From positions 138,681,775 to 138,745,774 of the forward strand of contig JAHLJT010008756.1 in assembly GCA_031308135.1 (NCBI GenBank): a DNA stretch of 64,000 nt. Reading direction: 5' to 3'. The notes beneath the pieces are model-generated. The model was given only the letters and a program-made list of their open reading frames with translations. It had not been told where the DNA came from and did no database searches. The stretch is from Acheta domesticus (Eukaryota > Arthropoda > Insecta > Orthoptera > Gryllidae). The position numbers and the translations under genes were made by a program. Shown in pieces: positions 53,603 through 63,885 of the stretch. How positions within the stretch are numbered: position 1 is the first letter of the stretch; every line of letters starts with the position of its first letter.

Positions 53603-55179
53603 TATTTGTGTTGCTTGAAAGTATATTTCCAACCTGAAGAAAGTCAGCTCTGAAATACATATTCGTAGATAATTAGGCAAAGTAATGGTGAGATCTGAAT
53701 CTCAGTGAAGAGAGGTTTGCAGGAATCACATGGGTGGCATTTGTTTATTATTTGTTCTGTATCCTGCCGATGGGAGCGTGCTTGCGATTCTCTTTTTCTG
53801 CAACCGCTGGGAGCGGGGTGGATTCGGGGTTGCATGTGCAATGAAACAATTAAATCTTTAGCCAACCACATTTAATTAAGATAATGATGAAGGTGAATAT
53901 AAGCATACAGGTTTGAGTGATGAACAGTTATAAAGTATTTACAATTTAAATTTTAGACCTTCAGCTTATTAACGTGAATGAGCTTATTAACGCAACAAGG
54001 CAACAAAACTTAATTTAGCGCTCAATTAATTTAGATGGACATTTCATTTGAGATTTGACAGAATTGAGAGACCCAGACATTATCTACCTTAACGTCAGCC
54101 AATTGTTTATTTATTTTCAATGGCACAAACGATTGTCTATTTGAAATACAAAACTGTTTTGAAAACAGTTTTTCTTCGTTTACTATTAATTTGATATTAT
54201 GAAATTAATGTGAAACATCTGAAATCGATGTACTTATTGTCGTCTTTTTGCAAAGCTCATTGGTGTCATTAGCCAATGGAACTGTTCTTCCGTTTCTCAT
54301 GGACGGGAGAATCTCATTTACGTGTAAAAGGAAAAATATAGGTTCTGAAATCGAGTTCTGCAGAACCCCATTCTCAATTGCCAAACAATTGAAAAGATGA
54401 ATAAATAATATTGTTTTGTATCAGCACGACATTTTTACTTCTAGATAGATGTTTCAGGAACGAAGATAGGCTAATACCACGAATTCCTCTGAAGAAAATT
54501 TTGAAAGCAAAATGTTATGTTCAGTGACGTCCAACGATTGATCTACAAATATTCCAGCATTTTATCCAGTAGTTCTAAAACCGGAGTTTCTACTGAACAT
54601 CTCAAATTCTTCAAAAAATGTTTAGTAAATAATAAAAAGACGGATCCTCTAACCCATCTACAGGGATTTGTGGTCTAAAACAGCCTGTTGAAGTGATCTT
54701 TGGGAATTTAACGCAGAAATACAAACATTGTCGGAATAGAATTTCCTACAGCATTGAGTCCAAAACTCCCCTTTTTGCTGAAGTTATGTCACCTTCACGT
54801 GTTTACCCTTTTCTGCCACGATTTTAATGGCCTTTTGTATTGTTCCTACGTACCAGTATTAATCTATTACACATTTTTATTTATTTGGTCAAAAACAGTA
54901 AAAACTGTATATGACGTATGGGAAAGATTATCTGCGCACATTTTCTTGAGGCTCAGAATTTAAAAAAACAACATTTGAAAAACTAGAAACAAGAATTTAG
55001 GAAATAATTATTATTTTAGAAAAATAAAAATTTGAAAAATGTTTGTTCCCGAGTTATAGAAAATCAATTTCAACGGTAAATGAACTGCTGATTTGATTTT
55101 TCTGCATTACTAACAAAATTGTTCTACTCCTACAATTACAGGCAAAAGGAGTGCTCAACAAAACGTGCGCACAGTGAAG
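53603..55179. other. AT-rich DNA, no recognised gene
   Basis: A 40 bp segment at 54922-54960 (GATTATCTGCGCACATTTTCTTGAG) is related to the inverted-repeat element at 35106-35345. The remainder shows no supported feature. Confidence 0.5.
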
Positions 55180-55315
55180 CTACATTTACGTCCAGAAGCA
55201 AAACAAGGGGCCATCTCAGCATTTGCTCAATGGATCAGGGAAACCGAAAAAAAACCTGATCGAGATGGGGGTCATTGACCCGGAAGCTGAAGTACATTAC
55301 TTGTTACAGGAATGC
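55180..55315 (+). repeat. Family-3 interspersed repeat, copy 2
   Basis: CATCTCAGCATTTGCTCAATGG, ATCAGGGAAACCG, GATGGGGGTCATTGACCC and GAAGTACATTACTTGTTACAG; homologous to 53005-53145 in the same orientation. Confidence 0.7.
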
Positions 55316-56689
55316 AGAGTCAAAATTTAATTTTCCTTGAAACAGTATTTTCGGAAAATAGTTGCTAAATTGTTGAAAAGCATATCAACAATGTGTATAT
55401 TGAAACTTGTGTTTCGATTCGAACTTAGCCTCTAGGAGCATGAAAATAAATTTTAGAATGGCGCTGAATAGCGCCTCTTTTGTCATCCAATTAACACTTG
55501 CAGAATTTTTCGATATCCAGTTTTCTCGTACTTGAATTTTGTTTGCCACGGAATGCTTAACGGGGTAATTCCGAAGGAATTATGCCATTTGTTGATTGAA
55601 CGGCGTATTCACCCACTTCAAGTCCTTGTTCAGGAATGAAATGACATGGCACCGGGTTTTTAAAACCCATTTGAGGAATCCCTTCTGCATCGGACATAAA
55701 TATCTTCTTCTTTATATTTCTGCACAAAGGCATTTGATTCATAGTAAACATTTGAGCAGCTATCCTTAAACTACATCTTCCAGATTCGACTTCCAAGGCG
55801 TAGATGTTCTTTTGTAGTCTTCTAACAAGGCTCTCTCTCTTTCAGTTCACCTCTTGTAATTTATGAAGAATTATTTGTTTACTCTTTACAATTGCTCTGG
55901 CCATGAGCGTCCTCTCTATTATACATTGATTTACATTAATTTACTGATATTAAGTACACTACAAATTTACAGTAATTAATAATTAAGCTGTATCGTGATG
56001 ACTCTGTCACAACGTACCCTTTAAAACCTTTCACAACTAACTCCAAGAGCCACTAATGTAAATTACTCTTGTTATTTGTTTATGTTGTCATTCATGTTAA
56101 CCAAACAACTTCATAGAATTGTGGCTTAAAAAGTAAGTTTTTCAATGAAGCTGAGTAATTTACTCTACCTCAGATTTACTAGACTCCAACCACTCAATAG
56201 AGTTGTACTTCACGTGAAAAACACACAATGAATAAATAGGCAAAACAAAGAACTCGCAGAGCACACAGAAACAAGGGAGTGAAGCATGTAAGTGAACTAT
56301 AATGAGTTGCGTTCTCTACGAAAAAACTCTCGCTTCCCTAAAGATAGATTCAGATCACCATAAAAAAGCAGAAAATCGATCTCAAATGATATGACCTCCC
56401 TCGAATAATCATACCAACGATGATTCTCCGTAGTTTTAATTTATTTTCAAAAATAATTTAAATTATTAAAATAATCCAGAAAAATGTAACGCACCCATCC
56501 ATGGTAGCCACAGTTAAAAAATAAACCAAAAGTTATGCATGTTTCTATTCACAACCCTGAAAAACATATTTGTTGAATAGGAAGACAATAAATTTGAAAA
56601 AAAAATAGTTGCGTTCTAGCGAACCTGTCAGTAAACGCCTTTCGCAAATTTACCCCTTTCGCAACCAGAACCTCCGCTGTTCCTCCTCT
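55316..56689. other. AT-rich DNA, no recognised gene
   Basis: No gene recognised. A 79-residue minus-strand frame at 55557-55796 carries no known motif. Confidence 0.5.
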
Positions 56690-56970
56690 ACATCGTGTTC
56701 CTATGTGTAGTAAATAACTGCCTCAAACACATTGTGTAGTCAGAATTCACGTTTGGTGGTTCCTTGCTAACGAAAAATTGATTGACGGCAAAACGTCTGT
56801 CCGTACGTATGTCTGCTTGTGAACAACGCTAGTGGTAACATAATAAGCAGGATTTTCAGTTAAATAGATATTCTTCGATTTGTCAGATTGATGTCGCGGC
56901 ACTTTGAATTTGAAACCGAAAGTTTGATTTTCGGTGGTACTTTACATTGTAACCGCCTCGTCAATTCGAC
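56690..56970 (-). mobile_element. Family-2 fragment
   Basis: AACGTCTGTCCGTACGTATGTCTGCTTGTGAACAACGCTAGTGG is the seed region in minus orientation. AGATATTCTTCGATTTGTCAG, GATGTCGCGGCAC and GTGGTACTTTACATTG are adjacent family blocks. Confidence 0.55.
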
Positions 56971-57784
56971 ATGACATGGCAAGAATTTGAATTCGCGCCA
57001 CAAACTACAGGCTTTGCTTCAGCATAAGTCGGAAAGATGGCACTTTGCGGGCCAGCAATGCAGAATCTCTACGCATCAGTGACTTTACACAATCACAAAT
57101 TTTCGAATTACGGTAACGGAAATTCTCTGGAACAGAGAGAAAATCCGCCCATTGTACCCCTAGACGTGATGAAGGAAAGTTCGTTATATACGTCAATCAG
57201 TTAAGTGGACGAATGCATGTTTGAAAAAAGGATTCGTAGAAAGCTATTTCAGAGGTAAGTTACATTTTATGTTTACTAATGTTTTTGCAGATATCTTCAG
57301 AGGAAGATTAAAATTAATTAGGCATGACAAAGTAGGTGAACAGTCTCGTTAAATAACCGTAAATTGACGCTGAGAACATCCGTTTAATAATGAAAGGAAA
57401 TTAATTCAAGTTACGTTTCTTACAACTTTTTATTTTTGAATTTTCTTGTTCTTATTCCATCTTGATGCTTGACGCATTGACAGAGTAAAGACTGAAAGTT
57501 CCACATCGTACTTGGCCACTGCGGAGAGATGGAATACTTTTTGGGAGTGTCACATAGGGATTCAACCTGAAAGTACAGGAGACACCACAACTTCGCCCAG
57601 AAGCATGCCCGACTGTTACTCAGCTGGGAGGGCGATACTTTACGAGGAATGAAATGCCGTGAGTCTAGTGAACTGCATGTTGTTTCATAATAATTATTCG
57701 AGCTTCTAGTAAACGGTAGAAATAGCTACGGTATACATATAAGGAGCGATAATTACGCTCGTACAAACTGTTTAAAGGATTGGG
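56971..57784. other. Unassigned DNA
   Basis: No supported feature; mixed composition. Confidence 0.45.
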
Positions 57785-57785
57785 T

Positions 57786-57960
57786 GTCTCGGTAGGTTAG
57801 TGGTTAGCGCAGCTAGTCATACACCCGAAGACTTGGGTTCGAGTCCCGGTCAGGGCGACCAATTCTTTGAACTAATTTAATTACGAAATTGTATGTTGAA
57901 TTCAAGGTGGTAACGCCGAACCGTTATATTAAAAGGGAATTAACTGCTCGCGACAGAGGT
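57786..57960 (+). mobile_element. tRNA-derived SINE with tRNA-Glu-like head
   Basis: 57786-57857 is tRNA-sized (72 nt). An A-box-like TAGGTTAGTGGTTAGC and a perfect B-box GGGTTCGAGTCCC with a paired T-stem are present, and the CCCGGTCAGGG 3' end resembles eukaryotic tRNA-Glu. The acceptor stem has wobble pairs and a mismatch, the D-stem pairs poorly and no sensible anticodon loop is formed. It is therefore a SINE head or tRNA pseudogene rather than a working tRNA. The body runs to about 57960 with no clear tail. Confidence 0.6.
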
Positions 57961-58560
57961 CAGCTTACCTGCCAAAGTATGAACTCGGTTAGCTGAGGCC
58001 ACGCGTTACAGAATTCTGCTAAATGAGTAAATTTCTTACAGTGATGCTTCAAAAGTGTATTTGAATTCTATAAAACATTCAAAATATTTTTTGTCATTAT
58101 TCGCGGTTCACTAGGGAACGGATTTTCATGGAAATACAACTTTTTACAGGGGCAAGATACGCGTATTCAATAATAGTTTTTAGAGTTAACAACATATTCT
58201 GAATGAATTAGAACCATTTTTATTTTACATATTTTTACATATTTTGGTATAATAGCATATTTTTACATATTTTACTTACTACTACATATCTCGTTACTTT
58301 TTAATATATTTATACGTCAAAACAGAACATTTCAGATGAAAATTCGCGATGTATGTTACTAGAATCATCTTTGCTAGAAAGCCATACAACGCACTTTTAT
58401 TAACGCCTGGCTTTTCGCTAATCATTCTGAAACCTACTGCCCCCTCTTTGCTTCTTGGAAACCGCGGTGGTAGCCGTCGGCATGAAGGATGAGCAAATGT
58501 ATGTGAAGCAGAAATAATTTCAACCACGCCCTTGCTCGTGTTCATTGACCCGTTGTGTAA
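57961..58560. other. AT-rich DNA
   Basis: Contains repeated CATATTTTTACATATTTT tracts at 58225-58275. No gene. Confidence 0.5.
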
Positions 58561-58935
58561 TGACTGGAGGTTTAGAGATTTTGAATCCGAGATGTCGATT
58601 TTTGAAGGTACTTTACACGACACCTCAACATTTTCTCAAAAATGTCTCCAAGTTTTTTGATAAAACTTTTGTCCTTGGGTAGTGTAAATAACGCTTAATA
58701 AAATGGTGTACGTCTCATTTTTGTTTAAATCCTTAATTTTTAGAAAATTGCGTGTATTATGGGCAGTTTGTAATTATTTTTAAAAAAATTCTCAAAAACG
58801 GCTCCAATTTTTTTGTTTTAAATTTTCTCCTCGCATGTATCAAACGACGGTAAAAGCACTTGGTGCTAGTCTCATTTCCTGGAAACTCTCTACATCTCCG
58901 AAAATTGCAGCTATATCTGAGAGATAAATTGCGGG
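58561..58935 (-). mobile_element. Family-2 fragments
   Basis: TTCTCAAAAATGTCTCCAAGTTTTTTGAT (58632) and CTCAAAAACGGCTCCAATTTTTTTG (58791) are two iterations of the same block, each followed by a TTGT/TCGTTTAA-type segment. This suggests an internal duplication or two tandem fragments. Confidence 0.55.
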
Positions 58936-58949
58936 CACTGGCGTGAGTC

Positions 58950-60570
58950 TAAGGGATGGTTTTCGACGTGCATGTGATAGACTGAGGCGGGGACGGAGGC
59001 GGTGGCGGAGGTGATGGCAGAGACGCAGGTGGAGGTGGTGATACCAATGATGGCAGGTTGGTTGGTGATGTCGCTTGAACTTGGCCGAGGCGTATCTGTT
59101 TGGAATAGAGATGTAGGTGAATGTTGTGGATGAAGGCAGTCTGAGGCGGTTTTGAAGGGGGTGGCAAGGACTCAGGTGGAGGCGGTTGTGCAATTAGGCA
59201 GCGATGGTTTTCGAGGTGCATGTGATAGTTGGAGGCGGTGGCGGAGGTGATGGAAGAGACGCAGGTGGAGGTGGTGGTCGTAATGATAGGAGTTTGCTTT
59301 GTGATATCTGTTGTAGTTGGGCGAGGCGTATCTGTATTTGGAATACAGATGTAGGCGAATGTTGTGGATGAAGGCAGAGTTAGAGGTTTCGAATTCGGTG
59401 GCAAAGGCGCAGGTAGTGGCGGTTGCGGCAATGATGGCAGGGATGGTTTTCGACGAGCATGTGATAGATGGAGGCGTGGACGGTGGCGGTAGCGGTGGCG
59501 TGATGGCAGAGACGCAGGAGAAAGTGATGGTGGCAATGATGGCCGGGATGGAGGTGGATATGATAGATGGAGTTGAGAAGGGAGGCGGTGATGAAGGCGT
59601 TGGCGAATGCGCTCTATGGTTGGGCGGTGATGCAGATGAGCGCGTGTGTGATTGGTGAAGGGGTTGTCGAAGGTGCAGTGGGTGGTGGTGTTATGCAGGA
59701 GGAGTCCGGGTGGAAGGCTGTGGCAAAGGTGTAGGCGGAGATGAATTCGTTGGCGAAATCGTTGGCGGAACGCAGATGTTGCAGGTGATGGGAATGAATG
59801 TGGTGGATGCGAATGTTTGCAGGTGGAGGAGGGGCGGAGGCGTGGTGGTGGTGGTGGTGATGGTATCGAAGCGGATGTTAGTTTAGGCGGTGATGGAGGT
59901 CCAGTTGGAAGTTGCAAGTGGAGGCGGAAGAGGTGGGTGGAGGTGATTTCGACTGCGTTGTCGAAGGTGCATCAAGTGGTTCAGGCGTTGGGGGTGATGT
60001 AAGTGGAAGCGGAGGTTGTGTGTGGAGGCGGTGTTGAAGGCGTTGGCGATGATGGAGGCGGAGGTGGCTGTGGTTGTCGGAGGCGGTGCGGGAAGCAGGG
60101 TCGAAAGCGTTGGCGGAGACGCAAATAGTAGCAGTGATGGAGGCAGAAGCGATGACGATGTTGTTGGTAATGGTTGAGGGATTAAAGTGGAGGAAGAGGG
60201 CGGATGTGGGTGTTCAAGGCGAAGGCGGAAGAGGTGTCTGTATTGCAGGCGTTGGAGGACTTGGTTGTGGGAGGCGGTGGTGAAGGCGGAGGCAGAAGCG
60301 TGGGCGAAAGCGTAGGCGCAGGGAGTGATGGTGATAGAGGGCGGTGTTTGTAAGAAGCAGCGGTGAGGGGCGGTGGTGAAGGCGGAGGGGGTGACGATGT
60401 TGGAGGCGGAGGCGAATGTGATCACAGGAAACGAATTGGAGTGAAAGCGGAGGTGGCGGTTAAAGGCGACGGCTTTGAAGGTGGAAGCGGAGACTGCCGC
60501 GGAGGTGGTGGCAATGATGGAGGCGTAGGCGATCGTGGTGGTGTCGGAGTGGAGGTTGGCAGTAGCGGCG
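58950..60570. repeat. G-rich minisatellite with ~245 bp higher-order units
   Basis: GATGGTTTTCGACGTGCATGTGATAG starts at about 58955 and recurs at 59202 and 59442 (spacings 247 and 240). TGGAATAGAGATGTAGGTGAATG at 59100 recurs at 59341. Each unit contains GGCGGTGGCGGAGGTGATGG-type triplet motifs. Beyond 59550 the units lose register into GGAGGCGGnGG low-complexity DNA. The 322-residue minus-strand frame (58949-59917) and others are proline/serine/histidine/threonine-rich translations of the repeat. Confidence 0.88.
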
Positions 60571-60860
60571 GCTGCAGCGAGATCGCCGAGGCTGGAGAGG
60601 CGGCGGAGAGGAGTGAACGGGGCGGAGCAGCGGGGCCGAGGCGGCGCGGGCGGCAGAAGAATAGAGATTAATGATTCTATATGGAACGCCTTATATAAAA
60701 CCGACGTGTGTTGGACTTTTTTCGAGCAGGAGCCACAAAAAGGCGCCGAGCGCAGCGGAGTGGGGGAGAGGGGAGGGGAGGAGCGGAGCGGGGAGCAGGG
60801 CAGCGTTGCCAGCGCTGGAACGGAGCGCCTGAGCTCGTGGATTGGAGCGCAGACTTTCGG
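60571..60860. other. Purine-rich GC block
   Basis: GC and G+A-rich DNA (GGAGAGGCGGCGGAGAGG, GGGGGAGAGGGGAGGGGAGG) grading into the next SINE-1 copy. Overlapping stop-poor frames; no protein recognised. Confidence 0.5.
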
Positions 60861-61054
60861 AAGAGCGGTCGGAGCTCAGAGCTCATTCGGACCGGGGCGG
60901 TGTTGTACTGGTGGAGATACATGGAGGGGAATCCCCGCCTTCTGAAGTGTTGCGTGGCGCAGAATCTCACATTCTAACGGGGAAGTACACCTCCACCCTC
61001 TACTTAAAACATTCACTACACTCACGGGACTAATGGCCAAAGTAATTGACAAGT
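60861..61054 (+). mobile_element. SINE-1 3' part
   Basis: GCGGTCGGAGCTCAGAGCTC, CCGGGGCGGTGTTGTACTGG, TGGAGATACATGGAGGGGAAT, AACATTCACTACACTCACGGG and GACTAATGGCC; plus orientation, without a clear AATC tail. Confidence 0.75.
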
Positions 61055-61080
61055 CCAGAATCTCGAAATACTCACTTACT

Positions 61081-61265
61081 CTTCGAAAACTAGCTATCAG
61101 AACAGCAACTCGCTACGATATTCTGCTCGAGACAGTGGCTGAATTCGGCCTAGTTATTCGGCGTAGCTAGTGTTGATAATGTGCCATCTATCGTGTGGAA
61201 AACTATCCATGATGTGGCTAGTACTGATAATCTGCTGTCGTCGGTACGCTGACCCTCGCTCCTTC
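61081..61265 (-). mobile_element. SINE-1 5' part, opposite orientation
   Basis: TTCGAAAACTAGCTATCAG, GCTCGAGACAGTGGCTGAATTCG and GTAGCTAGTGTTGATAAT, then a second iteration (GTGGCTAGTACTGATAATCTGC). Head-side SINE-1 sequence in minus orientation, 27 bp after a plus-orientation 3' part, with a short internal duplication. Confidence 0.65.
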
Positions 61266-61545
61266 CAGTGTTCAACGAATCCTGTCATCTGGGTAATCCC
61301 CGCCAGCCTCGGAGGAAGTGGCAATGATTTTTTTGTTATTTAAGGACGCATCACCATCTAGGACATTAGCGACCATTATTGGATTTAACGTTATGGTAAC
61401 TGTGAAGATGACATGATATGTTGATGATAGGGGGTGAAAGGACCAACACAAATACAACCATGCCCGAGGCGGGACTCGAACCCACGACCCTTCTGTCCGA
61501 AATCGCTACGGCACTACTGCTTCAGCGATCTGGGCCAATGGGGAT
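61266..61545 (-). mobile_element. tRNA-derived SINE (minus strand)
   Basis: On the minus strand 61540-61460 begins GGCCCAGATCGCTGAAGCAG and contains a perfect B-box GTGGGTTCGAGTCCCGC with paired T-stem, then CTCGGGCATGG. ATCGCT and AGCGAT form an inverted pair in the D-arm region. A body of about 180 bp follows (GTTGGTCCTTTCACCCCC, GGATTACCCAGATGACAGG). It does not close a full cloverleaf, so it is a SINE rather than a tRNA gene. Confidence 0.65.
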
Positions 61546-62135
61546 CGGCAATTAAATTTTTCTTCAACACGTAAGCACATTACTTTGACGTGTGATCATT
61601 AATCAATAAATTGACACGATGAGGACGCTCGAGCTTTTATGCTTTGATTAAAACCGAAAGTCCTTTCAACGTCACGACCTGAAAAGAGATAGGGACTCTG
61701 CCTCCCAATCGGGAACTTCAATTTCGACAATTAAAGTCACAATGAAGCTCGCAATTGGCTGAGTGCCCCCCTCCCAGCTTGTGACCTTGAAGGGATTTGT
61801 TGCTTTAATCGGGGTAAAAAACGTTCTGGGACTAACCAGACGAGTACTTTGTTTTCTTGTAAATACGTAATTATGAAATATGTCGTCTTTCGACAAATCA
61901 GCGGTATTTTCGTTCCTATTCCAGTGTCGCACTTGTATTCGAGGGCACTGCGTTTGTTCGTCCTTCCTTTATTTGCTGAAGACCTCTTCCGAACCACCAT
62001 TTGGGGAAAATATGTCGTTCAAAACGTCTCAGTGTACTGGGGGAAGTAAATCTGTCCAAAATATGTTCAGAAAATTTCAAAGAAATGTTTTGGAGGGAAG
62101 TTAATGTCTAGACCTAACACTGGAGATTTTAACCA
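61546..62135. other. Unassigned DNA
   Basis: No gene or repeat recognised. Short overlapping frames at 61672-62104 on both strands have no known motif. Confidence 0.45.
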
Positions 62136-62139
62136 TTAA

Positions 62140-62742
62140 CTGGTGACGTTTGGTCTCTGAGACCGGCGAAGAAAAATAAACGCGTAGCCCTTCCTTTCGG
62201 TGTGTCGAAATAAGTTTTTCTTTACAGTACGTTCCTATCTCTTTCTGAACTACACTCACACGCAGGTGAGCGGATCCTATGATAGCCATTTGGTTTTGAA
62301 GGCCAATTGAAGTTTCCGAGCGGTCTCGCAGACCTCACATCAACCAGTAGTGGGACTTTTGTGCTAGTGAATTTGCATTGCAAAGTTTTTATTAATGTAT
62401 AATTTTCGTGTAACAATGCATTATCGTATTTAAATGAAGGTTTTTAATGTAGTGAATAATATTTCAAACCATTCTACGAGTTCTTATGATAATTAATAGT
62501 GAAGAAACAGTATGGAACAAATTATGCCCAGAAAGTTCCTCGACGAGTAATAAGTAATTATATTTTTTCATTTTATATATTAACAATAAATCCTTTTATT
62601 TTCTCGTTTAATGTAGGATTGTTAACGTGAAAAAATTGTAAAGTCAACATGAAATTGAACACCGAAAATAATCTGCCCAAAACTTTTGGGGTCTCACAGA
62701 CCGCACGTTACCGGTAAGAGAAGTTTGAAGGCACGTCACCAG
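62140..62742. mobile_element. piggyBac-like non-autonomous element, 603 bp, TTAA-flanked
   Basis: CTGGTGACGT at the left and ACGTCACCAG at the right are perfect 10 bp inverted ends, directly flanked by TTAA at 62136-62139 and 62743-62746, the piggyBac target duplication. The palindromes GGTCTCTGAGACC (62152-62164), GGTCTCGCAGACC (62322-62334) and GGTCTCACAGACC (62690-62702) lie near the ends. The interior is AT-rich and non-coding, so this is a MITE-like derivative. Confidence 0.88.
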
Positions 62743-62854
62743 TTAACGATTGAGACGTCTGGAGAGGTAAAAAAAGAGTTCATTCGATGCCTCTCCACGA
62801 AACTAGTTGATTCGCTCAACTTTTAGCAGGATCCATGAAAAATGAGTTCAGCCG
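62743..62854. other. Short spacer
   Basis: Nothing recognised. Confidence 0.4.
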
Positions 62855-62940
62855 TGCAACTGGGTGGAATAGCGCTAAAGCCCATGGCGATGTAACTCCA
62901 CGGACCTGAATTCGAATCTCGAAGCGGAGAAAGAAATGCT
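62855..62940 (+). repeat. Possible tRNA-like SINE head
   Basis: TGGGTGGAATAGCGCTAAAGCC followed about 50 bases later by GACCTGAATTCGAATCTCG, a B-box-like motif. Spacing is tRNA-like but pairing is poor; a weak candidate for another SINE head. Confidence 0.35.
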
Positions 62941-63229
62941 GCTGGATGGGAAGACTTTTGCACGTTCTTGTTAAGTAATAGTAAGAGTATAATATTGTGA
63001 AGCGATTGCAAATAATGCGAGAAAATATGTACTGTGTAGTACTCGTATTCATGTTTCTTGCAATGACGCATATTTTTATATTTCTTTTTGCTAAATACTA
63101 TTTTATAATATAAACGACACATTGTGACTTAATTTTATCTTTTAACTTCTGTGTTTTACGTGGAATCATTCCATGAGTCTGGGATCTTAAGTTGTTTTGT
63201 AAAGATCTGGTATGTTAAAATTATAATAC
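62941..63229. other. AT-rich DNA
   Basis: Nothing recognised; possibly the body of the preceding SINE-like head. Confidence 0.4.
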
Positions 63230-63528
63230 GTATGTTGATTTAAATTGATTAATTCGCTTGTACTTGGCGCGTCGGCCCGTGTGCGAGCCATAGCCTATCA
63301 AGAGCGTCCGGGCCTCGCGGCAAGGAGGTACGTGTGATTAGCACGAAGACATCCCCACGCCATATTCCGGTCCTCTCAACCTGAGAAGTGAATTATCTCC
63401 TCGTCACACAGCAACAGATACTGGGGCATTGCAAAGAAAACGCACACTATAATCTTGCCCGACCGGGAATCGAACCCGTCATGAAGAGAGAGCACGCTGA
63501 CCAACGAGCTAAACCACCAGGTCAATTG
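63230..63528 (-). mobile_element. tRNA-derived SINE (minus strand)
   Basis: From 63525 downwards: GACCTGGTGGTTTAGCTCG (good A-box TTAGCTCGTTGG), GTCAGCGTGCTC, then a perfect B-box ACGGGTTCGATTCCCGGTC. The 3' acceptor half does not pair with the 5' side. A non-tRNA body of about 220 bp (GAGATAATTCACTTCTCAGG, AATATGGCGTGGGGATG) follows to about 63230. Distinct from the SINEs at 57786 and 61266. Confidence 0.68.
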
Positions 63529-63734
63529 TTTATTTCAGTTTATTAAAATGTTGTTTCTTGAAACAATTACACTAAATTACCCGGAAATTGAAAATATTGG
63601 GTACGTTCTCTCGTTTATCAAAAATGTGTGATGCCTTCGGGATACTAATGATAAAAATACCCGCTGGAGGCCCCACGCTGAGGTAGAAGATATTGTATCA
63701 CGATTTAACGAGCTAATTATCGGAAAGAAATAAA

Positions 63735-63885
63735 GCACGGCGCCCTGGAGATGCGCGCGCGTGAACAACACGACCTCCGGAGGGAGGCGCTGCCCCCGGA
63801 GGAGTCCCGTCGCCCCGCAGCGCCCGCGGAACCGGCTCGGCGCGCCCGCCGGGCCTCGGCGATCGCCAGCGCTCGGGTGCTTGGA
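63735..63885. other. CpG-rich island
   Basis: Short GC-rich block (GCGCCCGCGGAACCGGCTCGG) between AT-rich flanks, near the window end. No gene visible in the remaining sequence. Confidence 0.5.

Noticed and set aside
57786..57857. A functional tRNA gene
   Set aside because: The B-box and T-arm are good, but the D-stem does not pair, the acceptor has a mismatch and no valid anticodon loop forms; better read as a SINE head.
58949..59917. 322-residue proline/serine/threonine-rich minus-strand frame resembling a structural protein
   Set aside because: It follows the ~245 bp minisatellite and is open because GGN triplets lack stops on the opposite strand; no signal peptide, splice signals or family match.
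63455..63528. A functional tRNA gene on the minus strand
   Set aside because: A- and B-boxes are present but the two acceptor halves do not pair, and a SINE-like body follows.
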